DNA of 14,922 bases from JAWLCG01 sp041687295 (GCA_041687295.1 JAWLCG010000086.1:1-14922), one strand, 5' to 3'. Positions 1 to 7,477 are shown, counted from the stretch's first letter. Made by a program: numbers and translations. Notes: generated from the sequence alone by a model not told the origin.

Positions 1-890
1 TCGCCTCGGGCGACGGCCCGCTGCATGGACGGGAAGAAGACCGTGCCGATGTGGGCCATGAAGGTCGAGGTGTAGTACACCAGCATCGCCCCGACCGAGT
101 AGACCGTGACGGCCTCCAGGCCCACCAGCTTGCCGATGACGATCAGGTCGGTCTGACCGATGATCTTGACTGCGGCCGAGCCGATGAAGGCGAACACGCC
201 GTAGCCCATCAACTCCCGCAGGCCCGAGCGGCTGAACTTCAGCGGCCAGACGCGCAGGGCGGGGTATACGCGGCGCGCCAGGACCACGTTGGCCACCAGG
301 CCCAGGGCGTGCGAGACGATCGTCGCCGCCAGCAGACCCGCCAGGCCGAAGCCCATGGCAAGCGCCGCCACCGTCACCGCCGTACGCACCACCAAGACAG
401 CGAGGTCCGCCCCGCGGGCGAGGTCGAAGCGGTCATGGGCTGTCAGAACGCTGGAGAAGACCGCCGTGAAGGCCGACAGCCAGACGTTCACCGCCATGAT
501 CGGCAGCAGCAGGCGGACCAGGCTATGCTTCTCGGCCGGCACGGAGTCGAAGAAGTGGGGGAAGAACCGCCCGATCACCAGCCCGCCCAGCAGGATCAGC
601 CCACCAATGCCGGCGAAGAAGCCCAGGCTCGTGCGGATCGTGTCGTTGACCCGCTCAGTGTCGCCCTTGCCGATGTAGAGCGTAACGTGCCGGCCCGTGC
701 TGCTGCGGACGCCCAGATCCAGCAGGCCCATGTAGCCCACCAGGACGTTCAGCAGGCTCCAGATGCCGTAGTCGACCTTGCCCAGCGAGTGGATGACGAA
801 AGGCGAGAGGAAGAACATCACGGCCATGTTCAGCCCGTGGCTGAGCCAGTTGGCCGAGAGGTTCCTCGCGTAGATTCTCGCCGTCGCCAT
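1..890 (-). CDS. Polysaccharide flippase (Wzx/MATE-like), 3' part outside window
   Basis: Inner-membrane transporter of the MOP superfamily, expected to flip undecaprenyl-linked sugar units to the periplasm. The first 296 residues are present; the frame is still open at the left edge, and the family is usually 430-500 aa. Reading from 890 gives MATARIYARNLSANWLSHGL, then an amphipathic-to-hydrophobic helix (about 17-36), the motif GKVDYGIWSLLN, the typical LLDLGVRSSTGRHV loop (about 57-70), and at least six further hydrophobic segments. The second half opens with LRELMGYGVFAFIGSAA near residue 230 and IIGQTDLIVIGKLVG after it, as in flippases with internal duplication. The start is supported by GGAG at 897-900, six bases upstream. 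It is divergent from the CapA-like gene. The family assignment is firm. The substrate is unknown, but the export genes at the other end of the window suggest exopolysaccharide. Confidence 0.88.
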   Translation of the reverse strand, partial: MATARIYARNLSANWLSHGLNMAVMFFLSPFVIHSLGKVDYGIWSLLNVLVGYMGLLDLGVRSSTGRHVTLYIGKGDTERVNDTIRTSLGFFAGIGGLILLGGLVIGRFFPHFFDSVPAEKHSLVRLLLPIMAVNVWLSAFTAVFSSVLTAHDRFDLARGADLAVLVVRTAVTVAALAMGFGLAGLLAATIVSHALGLVANVVLARRVYPALRVWPLKFSRSGLRELMGYGVFAFIGSAAVKIIGQTDLIVIGKLVGLEAVTVYSVGAMLVYYTSTFMAHIGTVFFPSMQRAVARG

Positions 891-1041
891 GCCGAACTCC
901 GCTGAGCCACACGGCCGGGGCCTCGCCCGCGGCCGCCTCGGTCCCTCCAGGCGCAGCCGATCGGGTCCGCCCCGCTGGAGGATTCCGGGAAAGGGGCGAC
1001 TGGCTTCATAGAGTATATCGACCCCTCGAGTCGCGTCCTTG

Positions 1042-1070
1042 ATCGTAGTGACCGCCATCGGGCCGGTCAA
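1042..1070 (-). promoter_or_regulatory. Candidate sigma-70 promoter for the flippase gene
   Basis: On the minus strand TTGACC (1070-1065), a 17-base spacer and TACGAT (1047-1042) match the -35/-10 arrangement. Transcription would start near 1035 and leave a leader of about 145 bases before the ATG at 890. I see no equally good promoter for the divergent plus-strand gene in 891-1129. This is a match by eye only. Confidence 0.35.
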
Positions 1071-1129
1071 GGGCCCTCGCCCCCGGCACCCACTGCAGGA
1101 CCGGCGACATCCTGGCCGATAGAGCCTCC

Positions 1130-2245
1130 ATGAGCCCCGACCGCTCCGCCCCCCAACCCGATGCCCGCGTCCGCCTGGCCGTCCTGGGCGATCTGCTGGT
1201 GGCCCCGCCGCCGGCGGGGCCTTACGCGCGGGGGGCACCGGTGGTCGACGGGCCGCTGGGGGCCCTGCTGGACGGGTGCGACCTGGTGGTGGGCAACCTC
1301 GAATGCACGCTGGCCGGCGACGGGGCCACCGTGGCGACCGAGCCGCGGGTGGTGGCCACACCGGAGGCGGTCGAGTCGGCCCTGGCGATCGGCCTGGACG
1401 CGGTGAGCCTGGCCAACAACCACATGTTCGACTGCCACGAGGCCGGCTTCGCCCGCCTGGCCGCCCTGCTGGACGCGCGGGCCGTCGCCCGCTGCGGGGC
1501 CGGGCGGGACGCGGCCGAGGCGACGGCCCCGGCCATCCTGGAGCGTCACGGCCTGCGGATCGCCCTGCTGGGCGCCGCCGACCGCCGCAGCGGCACCACC
1601 CGCTTCGCCGGGCCCGACCGCGCCGGCGTGGCCGAGCTGCACCTCGACCGCCTGACCGCCCAGATCCGCGACCTGCTCGCCACCGGCCAGGCCGACCACG
1701 TCCTGGTCTCGCTGCACTGGGGCGAGGAGCGCCTGCTGATCCCCGCCCCCGAGCAGGTCGTCCAGGCCCGGGCGCTCATCGAGGCCGGGGCGTCGGCCAT
1801 CCTGGGCCATCACCCCCATGTGCTGCAGGGGATGGAGCTTATCGCCGGTCGGCCCGTGATCTACTCGCTGGGCAACTTCCTGGCCGACCCGGTCCACTTC
1901 AGCGACGGCGACGTGATGCGGTGGAACCGCACCGAGCGCATCGGCTGCGTGCTGCTGATGGAGCTCGACCGCGCCGGCGTCCATAACGTCCGGGCCGTGC
2001 CCACCTTCGACGACGGCCAACGGGTCGGCCTGGCCCCCGAGCCGCTGGGCAGCCGCCGCCTGCGGCGGGTCAACCGCGCGATCGCCCGCGGCGTCACCCT
2101 CGGCCGATACCGCCGCGAGCACCTGTGGGTCAAGACCATCCGCCCCCTGCTGGCCCACCTGACGCCCCGCCAACTCGTCCGCCTCCGCCCCCGCCACGCC
2201 CGAAAGCTCCTGAGCCTGGCCGCCCGGGCCCTGCGGGCACGGTAG
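1130..2245 (+). CDS. CapA-family metallophosphatase (poly-gamma-glutamate/capsule type)
   Basis: Protein of 371 aa with the full motif series of the CapA/PgsA calcineurin-like fold: LGDLL (19-23), GNLE (55-58), SLANNH (93-98), SLHWGEE (194-200), GHHPHVLQG (226-234) and YSLGNF (245-250). In the family the Asp, Asn and His residues of these motifs bind two metal ions. CapA homologues act in poly-gamma-glutamate or capsule synthesis, or in hydrolysis of surface polymers; the exact reaction is often unknown. I see no signal peptide or membrane anchor, unlike the membrane-bound Bacillus CapA, so this copy may be cytoplasmic. The C-terminal 100 residues are very basic and lie outside the catalytic core. 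The ATG at 1130 has no clear ribosome site; a downstream start would cut into the conserved LAVLGDLL strand, so I kept it. The sulfatase follows after 132 bases on the same strand. The family is firm, the substrate unknown. Confidence 0.87.
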   Translation: MSPDRSAPQPDARVRLAVLGDLLVAPPPAGPYARGAPVVDGPLGALLDGCDLVVGNLECTLAGDGATVATEPRVVATPEAVESALAIGLDAVSLANNHMFDCHEAGFARLAALLDARAVARCGAGRDAAEATAPAILERHGLRIALLGAADRRSGTTRFAGPDRAGVAELHLDRLTAQIRDLLATGQADHVLVSLHWGEERLLIPAPEQVVQARALIEAGASAILGHHPHVLQGMELIAGRPVIYSLGNFLADPVHFSDGDVMRWNRTERIGCVLLMELDRAGVHNVRAVPTFDDGQRVGLAPEPLGSRRLRRVNRAIARGVTLGRYRREHLWVKTIRPLLAHLTPRQLVRLRPRHARKLLSLAARALRAR

Positions 2246-2252
2246 ATCGTAG

Positions 2253-2303
2253 CCGTAGGCCGGGTCGAGCGCCAGCGAGGCCCGGCACCGAGGGCGCCCC
2301 AGC
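2253..2303 (+). repeat. REP-like element, copy A (GTAG type)
   Basis: GTAGGCCGGGTCGAGCGCCA begins at 2255 and the arm closes with GGCCCGGC at 2279-2286, a hairpin with an imperfect inner stem. The following bases up to about 2303 also match the copies at 3882-3974 and, inverted, 4294-4388. A GTAG tetranucleotide 5' of an imperfect hairpin is the usual form of REP sequences mobilised by RAYT transposases. It fills most of the gap between the CapA-like gene and the sulfatase. Confidence 0.75.
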
Positions 2304-2377
2304 CCACGACCACGCCTTGAGCGCCCGCCCGCAAGGCACTATCCTGCCCGCTGCCGACTCCCTTCGAAAGGACACCC

Positions 2378-3868
2378 ATGGCCCGACCGAACTTCGTGCT
2401 GATCATGACCGACACGCAGGGCGCCAACGTGGTGGGCTGCTACAATCGGGCCCAGGCGGGGCTGGGGACGGATCGGATCGATCGGCTGGCGGCCGAGGGG
2501 GTGCGGTTCGAGCGGGCCTACACCAGCTGCCCGCTGTGCACGCCCGCCCGCGGGGGGCTGTTCACGGGCCTGACGCCCAGCGTCAACGGCGCCCACTCGA
2601 ACAACCTGGCCCCCGGCTGGAACATCCGCCACCTCGGCGAGCACTTCCGCGCAGCCGGCTACCGGACGGCCTACACGGGCAAGTGGCACCTCGACGGGCT
2701 GGACTACTTCGACAGCGGCGTCTGCCCGCCCGGCTGGGAGGACGCCTACTGGTACGACGGCCGGCGATACCTCGACGACCTGACCGACGAGGAGATCCAC
2801 CAGTGGCGCCACAACCTCGGCGACCACCCGGCCGGGTTCACCTGGGCCCACCGCCTGGGCGACCGGGCCGAACGGTTCCTGGCCGAGGCCGCCCGTGTCG
2901 ACGAGCCCTTCCTGCTGGTCGTCAGCTACGACGAGCCGCACGGGCCCAGCGTCTGCCCGCCCGAGTACGTCGAGCGATTCGCCGACTTCCGCTTCCGCGT
3001 GGGGCCCGGGGTGTTCGATGACCTCGCCGACAAGCCCGCCCACCACCGCGAGTGGGCGGCCGGGCGCAAGACGCCCACGGACGAGTACGTCGACCACGCG
3101 CAGTACTTCGCCTGCAACAGTTTCGTCGACGACGAGATTGGCCGGGTGATCGACGCGGTCAACCGCTACGCGCCCGACGACACGTACATCCTGTACACCA
3201 GCGACCACGGCGACCAGTTCGGCGCCCACGGCATGGGCGGCAAGGGGCCGGTGATGTACGAGGAGACGACGCGGGTGCCCTTCATCGTCCGCCCACCGCG
3301 GGGCGCCAACGCCCAGCCGGGGCGGGTGGTCGACGGGCCCGTCAGCCACCTCGACGTGCTGCCGACGATGCTGGAGTTGGCCGGCCAGCCCGTGCCGCCC
3401 GTCTACCACGGCCAGAGTCTCGCCGGCGTGCTGGCCGGCGGCGACCTGCCGGCAGAGCGCGCGGTGCTGATGGAGTTCACCCGCTTCTCGATCAACCACG
3501 ACGGCTGGGGCGGCTACCAGCCCATCCGCGCCCTGGTGCGGGGGCGGTTCAAGCTGGTGGTCAACCTGCTGGACAGCGACGAGCTCTACGATCTGCAGGC
3601 CGACCCGCACGAGTTGGCCAACCGCATCGCCGACCCGGCCCTGGCCGCCCAGCGCGACGCCCTGCACGACGCCCTGCTGGCCGAGATGGACCGCATCCGC
3701 GACCCCTTCCGCGGCCCCGCGTGGGAACGCCGCCCCTGGCGGGTCGACCGCAAGCAGGGCTGGGGCGGCCTGTACCGCCACCGCCCCGACGACGGCTTCA
3801 GCCCCGCCACGCTCGCCTACAGCACCGGCAAACCGCCCGAGAGCTGGGTGATGCCCGGCAACTCCTAG
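2378..3868 (+). CDS. Sulfatase (formylglycine-dependent arylsulfatase family)
   Basis: Hydrolase of 496 aa. The signature CTPAR at 54-58 marks Cys54 as the residue that becomes formylglycine, so a formylglycine-generating enzyme is needed elsewhere in the genome. Other family motifs: the N-terminal metal-binding strand NFVLIMTDTQG (5-15, Asp12), TGKWH (100-104), EPHGP (186-190), TSDHGDQFGAHG (274-285, second metal site) and GGKGPVMYEETTRVPFIV (287-304). The C-terminal part has ELYDLQADPHELANR, the usual closing strand of the family. No signal peptide is visible, so it probably acts in the cytoplasm on an imported sulfated compound, which is less common than secreted sulfatases in Planctomycetota. 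GAAAGGA at 2366-2372 is a good ribosome site. The stop codon TAG lies inside a REP-like repeat. The substrate cannot be told from sequence. Confidence 0.94.
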   Translation: MARPNFVLIMTDTQGANVVGCYNRAQAGLGTDRIDRLAAEGVRFERAYTSCPLCTPARGGLFTGLTPSVNGAHSNNLAPGWNIRHLGEHFRAAGYRTAYTGKWHLDGLDYFDSGVCPPGWEDAYWYDGRRYLDDLTDEEIHQWRHNLGDHPAGFTWAHRLGDRAERFLAEAARVDEPFLLVVSYDEPHGPSVCPPEYVERFADFRFRVGPGVFDDLADKPAHHREWAAGRKTPTDEYVDHAQYFACNSFVDDEIGRVIDAVNRYAPDDTYILYTSDHGDQFGAHGMGGKGPVMYEETTRVPFIVRPPRGANAQPGRVVDGPVSHLDVLPTMLELAGQPVPPVYHGQSLAGVLAGGDLPAERAVLMEFTRFSINHDGWGGYQPIRALVRGRFKLVVNLLDSDELYDLQADPHELANRIADPALAAQRDALHDALLAEMDRIRDPFRGPAWERRPWRVDRKQGWGGLYRHRPDDGFSPATLAYSTGKPPESWVMPGNS

Positions 3869-3901
3869 GCCGGGTCGAGCGCCGTAGGCCGGGTCGAGCG
3901 C
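3866..3901 (+). repeat. Tandem partial duplication of the REP 5' half
   Basis: TAGGCCGGGTCGAGCGC occurs at 3866-3882 and again at 3885-3901, with a 19-base period. The first copy has no 3' half and carries CTAG instead of GTAG. Its TAG is the stop codon of the sulfatase. Confidence 0.85.
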
Positions 3902-3974
3902 AGCGAGGCCCGGCAACGAGGGCGCCCCAGCGCCCAGGTGCCGTGGCTGCGCCGTTCGCAGCCACGTCTTCGGG
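3882..3974 (+). repeat. REP-like element, copy B (extended, about 93 bp)
   Basis: It starts CCGTAGGCCGGGTCGAGCGC, closes a first hairpin with GGCCCGGC at 3907-3914, and continues through GGGCGCCCCAG to a second hairpin: GTGGCTGCG, loop CCGTT, CGCAGCCAC. It ends near CACGTCTTCGGG. It aligns over its whole length with the reverse complement of 4294-4388, with scattered mismatches. Confidence 0.82.
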
Positions 3975-4005
3975 CTCCCCCCGGTGGACTCCTCCTCCAC
4001 GAACA

Positions 4006-4105
4006 GGGGATCGACACGAATGGCACGAATGAAAGACGATTTCACGAATGGAAGATTCGTTGTGACTCTGGCCGATCTTCCATTCGTGCCATTCGTGCCC
4101 ATCCC
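4006..4105. repeat. CACGAATGG inverted-repeat module with two competing stems
   Basis: CACGAATGGCACGAATG (4015-4031) is perfectly inverted at 4081-4097; flanking GGGGAT and CATCCCCC extend the arms. An inner perfect 14-bp arm, CACGAATGGAAGAT (4043-4056), pairs with 4075-4088 across an 18-base loop. The right arms overlap at 4081-4088, so the two full stems exclude one another. The module lies between the sulfatase and the M14 gene. Confidence 0.85.
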
Positions 4106-4165
4106 CCTTTCGACCCTGACCGGGCCGGCTTGGGTGTCCCTGCGCGATAGGCGGACCGCCCTTTT

Positions 4166-4239
4166 GGAGTGCGGCGAGTCATCGCCGCTTTGGCTCGATG
4201 GCGACCCAAGCCAAAGCGGCGATTGCATCGCCGCACTCC
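4166..4239. repeat. Large near-perfect hairpin (27 paired bases)
   Basis: GGAGTGCGGCGA (4166-4177) pairs with TCGCCGCACTCC (4228-4239), and ATCGCCGCTTTGGCT (4181-4195) pairs with 4209-4223. Only small internal loops separate the two stems, and the apical loop is 13 bases. No T-run follows on either strand, so it is not a classical intrinsic terminator, although placed between convergent genes it could stop or stabilise both transcripts. Confidence 0.85.
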
Positions 4240-4293
4240 ATACTGCGCCTGCGCCCTGGGGCTCCGTTGGCCGGTGCGACTGACGAGTCGGCG

Positions 4294-4388
4294 CCCCAAG
4301 ACGTGGCTACGAACGCCGTGGCCACGGCACCCGGGCACTGGGGCGCCCTCATTGCCGGGCCTCGCTGGCGATCGAAGAGAGCCTACGG
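4294..4388 (-). repeat. REP-like element, copy C (inverted partner of copy B)
   Basis: Read on the minus strand it starts CCGTAGGC, carries CCAGCGAGGCCCGGCAA and GAGGGCGCCCCAG, and ends CGTAGCCACGTCTTGGGG. It matches copy B apart from a diverged stretch just after GTAGGC, where the first hairpin is weakened. Together B and C bracket the two other palindrome modules. It ends two bases before the stop codon of the M14 gene. Confidence 0.8.
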
Positions 4389-4390
4389 CC

Positions 4391-5428
4391 TTACATCGCC
4401 GCCCAGGGCGGGGCATGGTGGACGCGGCGGGCGAGGGCGAGGGCCTCGGTGAAGAGCGTCAGATGGATCTCGAGGATCTCGCGGTGGCTGTAGGGCCTCT
4501 CGGCCAGGCCGTGGGGGCCCTCGAAGGTCAGCGGCAGGGCGCCGCAGGCGTGCGTCAGGCCGACCGACCAGTCCAGCACGGGCGAGGGGGTCTGGCCGTA
4601 GTCGTTGGGGCGCAGCTCGGCGGCGGCGAAGGCCTGGTGCGCCCGGCGGGCGAAGTCGGCCACCGCCTGCTGGTACGTCGGCGGCAGCCAGGCCTTGGGC
4701 GCGACGATGCCGGGGCCATACTGGCACGAGTGCAGGTGCAGGATGACGTCGGGGGCCTCATCGGCGGCCAGGCGGTAGACGGCGGCGGCCTCGGCGGTGT
4801 GCAGGTCGGCGGGCACCGTCTCGTACATCAGGTTGTAGCCGTCGTCGTTGGGGTAGCCGCCCAGAAACGTCACCGCGTCGGGGGGCAGGGGCTGGTGGCG
4901 CTTGCAGGCGGGCCAGTCGACGTCCTGGCCGTCCTTCCATCGCCCCTGGCCCCAGTAGCGCAGGTCATCGAGGGTCATGCCGGCCAGGCTGTCGGGCTCG
5001 ACGCGGGCCCGGCCATCGGGGTTGGCGCAGGGCAGTACGATCAGCCGAACGCCCTCAGCCGCCGTCTGCAGCTCGGGCCGGGCCTGGCCGGTCAGGTCGC
5101 GCCCGGTCGCCAGCAGGCTCGCCAGGTTCGCGGCCCCCACAATGCCCTCGGTCTCGGCCCCGTGCGTGCCGGCGATCAGCATCAGCGACGCCGGCCGGGC
5201 CGCCGCCCCGCGATAGGCCGCCACGTCGCCGGCCCCGGTGGCGGCCGGGAAGTTGGTCGTGCGGTCCCGCGGCGGCTCGGGCCCGAACCGCCAGGCCCAC
5301 ACCGACCGGCCGCCGGCCGAGCGGGCGATCGCCTCGCAGCCGCCCGTCCGCAGCGAGCCGCCCAGCCGTTCCAGATCCGCCAGCCGGCTCAGCCACCAGG
5401 CCGGTACGTTGGGTCGAGTGTCTGCCAT
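4391..5428 (-). CDS. M14-family zinc carboxypeptidase-like protein
   Basis: Protein of 345 aa with the M14 active-site layout: GTHGAE (87-92; zinc ligands His89 and Glu92), LPCANPDGR (132-140, the substrate-binding Asn/Arg region), ILHLHS (229-234; third zinc ligand His233) and LTFEGPHG (300-307; candidate catalytic Glu303). No signal peptide is visible, so it should act in the cytoplasm. Family members remove C-terminal amino acids or deacylate N-acyl compounds, succinylglutamate desuccinylase being one related group. It is the last gene of a minus-strand operon; the upstream isomerase stops 15 bases before this ATG, and the AGGAG ribosome site overlaps that stop. Its place behind two sugar-metabolism genes makes an amide or peptide bond on a sugar conjugate a plausible target, but that is inference. 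The gene ends against the inverted REP copy. Confidence 0.88.
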   Translation of the reverse strand: MADTRPNVPAWWLSRLADLERLGGSLRTGGCEAIARSAGGRSVWAWRFGPEPPRDRTTNFPAATGAGDVAAYRGAAARPASLMLIAGTHGAETEGIVGAANLASLLATGRDLTGQARPELQTAAEGVRLIVLPCANPDGRARVEPDSLAGMTLDDLRYWGQGRWKDGQDVDWPACKRHQPLPPDAVTFLGGYPNDDGYNLMYETVPADLHTAEAAAVYRLAADEAPDVILHLHSCQYGPGIVAPKAWLPPTYQQAVADFARRAHQAFAAAELRPNDYGQTPSPVLDWSVGLTHACGALPLTFEGPHGLAERPYSHREILEIHLTLFTEALALARRVHHAPPWAAM

Positions 5429-5443
5429 GTCGCTGCTGTACTC

Positions 5444-6232
5444 CTACTCCCGCATGAGCGGGCCGAACATGTCGACGGGCTTGCGGAGGTCCTCGAGGCT
5501 GTTGGGTCGATCGGGCTGGGGCGAAATCTCGACCACGACGAAGCCGTCGTAGCCCAGCTCGCTCATGCGCTGGATGACGTGGGCGTTGTCGGTCGTGCCC
5601 TCGCCGAAGCGGGTGAAGTGCTTGACGCCGAAGCCGCGGTTCTCCTTGACGTGGATGTGGCTGACCCGCGGGCCGATGCGGTCGATCAGTTCGTCCATGC
5701 TCACGCCGGAGGCGTCGAAGTGGCCCGTGTCCAGGCAGCAGCCCAGCGACTCGCTCGGCAGGGCCTCGAAGACGGCCTCGTAGTCCTCGATGGACTCGAT
5801 GACGTTGTTCTGGTGGTTCTCCAGGCTGATGCGGATGCCCATGTCCTCAGCGGCCGGCAGCAGCTCGCGCAGCTCGGCGATGACCGGGTCCAGGCCGCCG
5901 CCGTCGCCGCGGTTCAGGCCGGTCGCGCTGAGCATGTCGCAGCCCAGCATGCGGGCGACCTGCAGCATCCACAGCTTGTGGGAGACCTCCTTGGCGAAGT
6001 CGCCCTCGCGCTGGATGCCCCACGACGGCGCGTGCACCGACGAGGCCCGCAGGCCGGCCGCCCGGCAGCGGTCGGCCAGCTCGCCGACGTACGCCGGCGT
6101 CAGGGCCGGCGCGTGCCACAGGTTGAACTCCACGAAGCGGTACCCCGCCGCCGGCAGCATCTCGAACGTGCGGCCGTGGCCCTGGAAGGTGAAGCCCTCC
6201 GTGCAGATCGTCGCGCAGGACAGCTGGATCAT
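5444..6232 (-). CDS. Sugar-phosphate isomerase/epimerase (xylose isomerase-like TIM barrel)
   Basis: Protein of 262 aa, a normal length for the AP-endonuclease-2/xylose-isomerase-like family. Metal-binding residues expected at the ends of barrel strands are visible: Glu138 in ISLENH, Asp168 and His171 in CLDTGH, His194 in SHIHVKE, and Glu235 in FVVVEIS. SSVHAPSWG (64-72) is the usual third-strand motif. Members isomerise or epimerise sugars or polyols, or act as lyases on 3-keto sugars. It is the middle gene of the operon: the oxidoreductase stop codon lies nine bases upstream, and the GAGG ribosome site (6240-6243) overlaps it, which suggests translational coupling. Pairing of this family with Gfo/Idh/MocA dehydrogenases is a standard sugar or inositol catabolism arrangement. 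The precise substrate is unknown. Confidence 0.92.
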   Translation of the reverse strand: MIQLSCATICTEGFTFQGHGRTFEMLPAAGYRFVEFNLWHAPALTPAYVGELADRCRAAGLRASSVHAPSWGIQREGDFAKEVSHKLWMLQVARMLGCDMLSATGLNRGDGGGLDPVIAELRELLPAAEDMGIRISLENHQNNVIESIEDYEAVFEALPSESLGCCLDTGHFDASGVSMDELIDRIGPRVSHIHVKENRGFGVKHFTRFGEGTTDNAHVIQRMSELGYDGFVVVEISPQPDRPNSLEDLRKPVDMFGPLMRE

Positions 6233-6241
6233 CGTTCGGCC

Positions 6242-7342
6242 TCAGAACTGGGGGATCTCGACCCGCGTGCCGCCGTTCATGGCCGACTCGTGGGCGCACA
6301 GGCCGACCATCGTCCAGTTGGCGCTGGTGGCGGCGTCGGGCATGGGGGCCCGGCCCTCGGCCAGGGCGGTGATGAACTCGTGGGCCAGGTGCGGGTGCGA
6401 GCCGCCATGGCCGCTGCCCTGCTTGAACGACAGGTGGACGTTCTGGTCCAAGTCATACACGCCGCCGGTGGTGTAGGGGCGGATCGGCTCGGGCAGCCGA
6501 TCGGCGTAGTCGGGGGCGCTGACGCGCTCGGGGGTCTCGCCGCGGTGCAGCACGAGCGGTTCGTGCTCGATCTGGGGCCACTCGACGCTGAGCGCCTCCC
6601 CGTAGGCGTCGAAACTCTCGCGGTACTGCCGGGCCGTGTTGAACAGGCTGCGGGTCACCTCGGCCGCCAGGTCCGAATCGCGCAGGCGGAGGGTGGCCGT
6701 CTCGATGGCGAAGGGCGAGCCGTACTTGCCGATGAGCGCCGCGTCGATCCGCCCCGAGCCGTGGCAGACGACCGACTCGGCCGGCTTGCCCGCCAGGCAC
6801 AGACACGGGCTGACGCAGTGCGTGGCGTACCACATCGGCGGCAGGCCCTCCCAGTAGCCCGGCCAGCCCCGCATCTCCTGCTGGTGCGAGCCGCGAAGGA
6901 ACTGCAGCCGACCCATCTGCCCGCTGCGGTAGAGCTCCTGGATGAACAGGAACTCCCGGCTGTAGACGACGGTCTCCATCATCATGTACTGCTTGCCGCT
7001 GCTGCGCTGGGCCTGGACGATCTGGCCACACTGCTCGACGGTGGTGGCCATGGGCACCGTGCAGGCGACGTGCTTGCCGGCCTGCAGGGCGGCCACGCTC
7101 ATCCAGGCGTGGTCGGGGATCGGCGTGTTGATGTGGACCGCGTCGATGTCGGGGTCCGCCAGCAGCTGCTCGTAGTCGCTGTAGCGCTTGGCCACGCCGA
7201 AGGCCTCGCCGATGGCGTGGAGGCTCTCGGGGGTGCGCTGGCAGATGGCGGCCAGCTCCGCCTGGGGGTGCTTCTGGTAGATCGGGATGAACTCCGCCCC
7301 GAAGCCCAGCCCGACAATCGCCACCCGAACCTTCTCCGCCAT
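6242..7342 (-). CDS. Gfo/Idh/MocA-family NAD(P)-dependent oxidoreductase
   Basis: Protein of 366 aa. The N-terminus MAEKVRVAIVGLGFGAEFIP is the first strand and glycine-rich turn (GLGFGAEF) of a Rossmann fold. DIDAVHINTPIPDH and AGKHVACTVPMATT follow; the second holds the family's EKP-like position, here TVPMA, so the usual Lys before Pro is replaced by Val. A C-terminal substrate domain with GHGGSHPHLAHEF follows. Enzymes of this family oxidise or reduce hydroxyl groups of sugars and inositols. The frame stays open upstream to 7474, but the conserved fold starts at 7342 and GGAG (7351-7354) lies eight bases before it, so I chose this start; the longer version would read into the transposon end. 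It is the first gene of the operon with the isomerase and the M14 protein. No signal peptide, so cytoplasmic. Confidence 0.92.
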   Translation of the reverse strand: MAEKVRVAIVGLGFGAEFIPIYQKHPQAELAAICQRTPESLHAIGEAFGVAKRYSDYEQLLADPDIDAVHINTPIPDHAWMSVAALQAGKHVACTVPMATTVEQCGQIVQAQRSSGKQYMMMETVVYSREFLFIQELYRSGQMGRLQFLRGSHQQEMRGWPGYWEGLPPMWYATHCVSPCLCLAGKPAESVVCHGSGRIDAALIGKYGSPFAIETATLRLRDSDLAAEVTRSLFNTARQYRESFDAYGEALSVEWPQIEHEPLVLHRGETPERVSAPDYADRLPEPIRPYTTGGVYDLDQNVHLSFKQGSGHGGSHPHLAHEFITALAEGRAPMPDAATSANWTMVGLCAHESAMNGGTRVEIPQF

Positions 7343-7391
7343 GGCCCAGTCTCCGCAAGGTGACCTGTAAGGTGCCCGTTCCTGTGGAGGT

Positions 7392-7420
7392 ATGCTACCG
7401 CAAGCCCCCATGACCGTCCA
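7392..7420 (-). promoter_or_regulatory. Candidate promoter of the three-gene operon
   Basis: On the minus strand TGGACG (7420-7415), a 17-base spacer and TAGCAT (7397-7392) form a moderate sigma-70 match, about 40-50 bases upstream of the oxidoreductase ATG. It lies just outside the left end of the transposase element, so the operon could be transcribed independently of the FAD oxidoreductase gene. Confidence 0.3.
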
Positions 7421-7443
7421 GAGCGCACAGGAGCGTAGGCAAA

Positions 7444-7477
7444 CCCAAGCCCACAGAACGCGTTCTGTGGGCATCTG
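7444..7477. repeat. Left terminal palindrome of the Y1 element
   Basis: CCCAA, then the perfect palindrome at 7449-7472 centred on AACGCGTT, then ATCTG. It is inverted relative to 8092-8125, differing at one base (A here, G in the other copy, after GTGGGC). Confidence 0.9.

Noticed and set aside
1..905. A 284-codon open frame on the plus strand at the left edge
   Set aside because: The opposite strand encodes a clear multi-pass flippase with a ribosome site; the plus frame is His, Gln, Arg and Asp rich with no motifs.
2339..4228. A 629-codon open frame on the minus strand
   Set aside because: It lies opposite the sulfatase and extends into the palindromic repeats. The composition is typical of an antisense shadow; the sulfatase has all its family motifs.
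3866..4388. A CRISPR array in the repeat-rich intergenic block
   Set aside because: The repeats are inverted and of different families, without regular spacers or a constant repeat length, and there are no cas genes in the window.
4169..7363. A 1064-codon open frame on the plus strand
   Set aside because: It runs antisense across three well-supported minus-strand genes, and its translation is low-complexity Gly, Arg, Ala, Val and Asp with no domain motifs. Long antisense frames are expected in such GC-rich coding DNA.
7343..7474. N-terminal extension of the Gfo/Idh/MocA gene to 7474
   Set aside because: The extra residues come from the left palindrome of the transposase element and the promoter region. 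The Rossmann strand begins at 7342 with a ribosome site.
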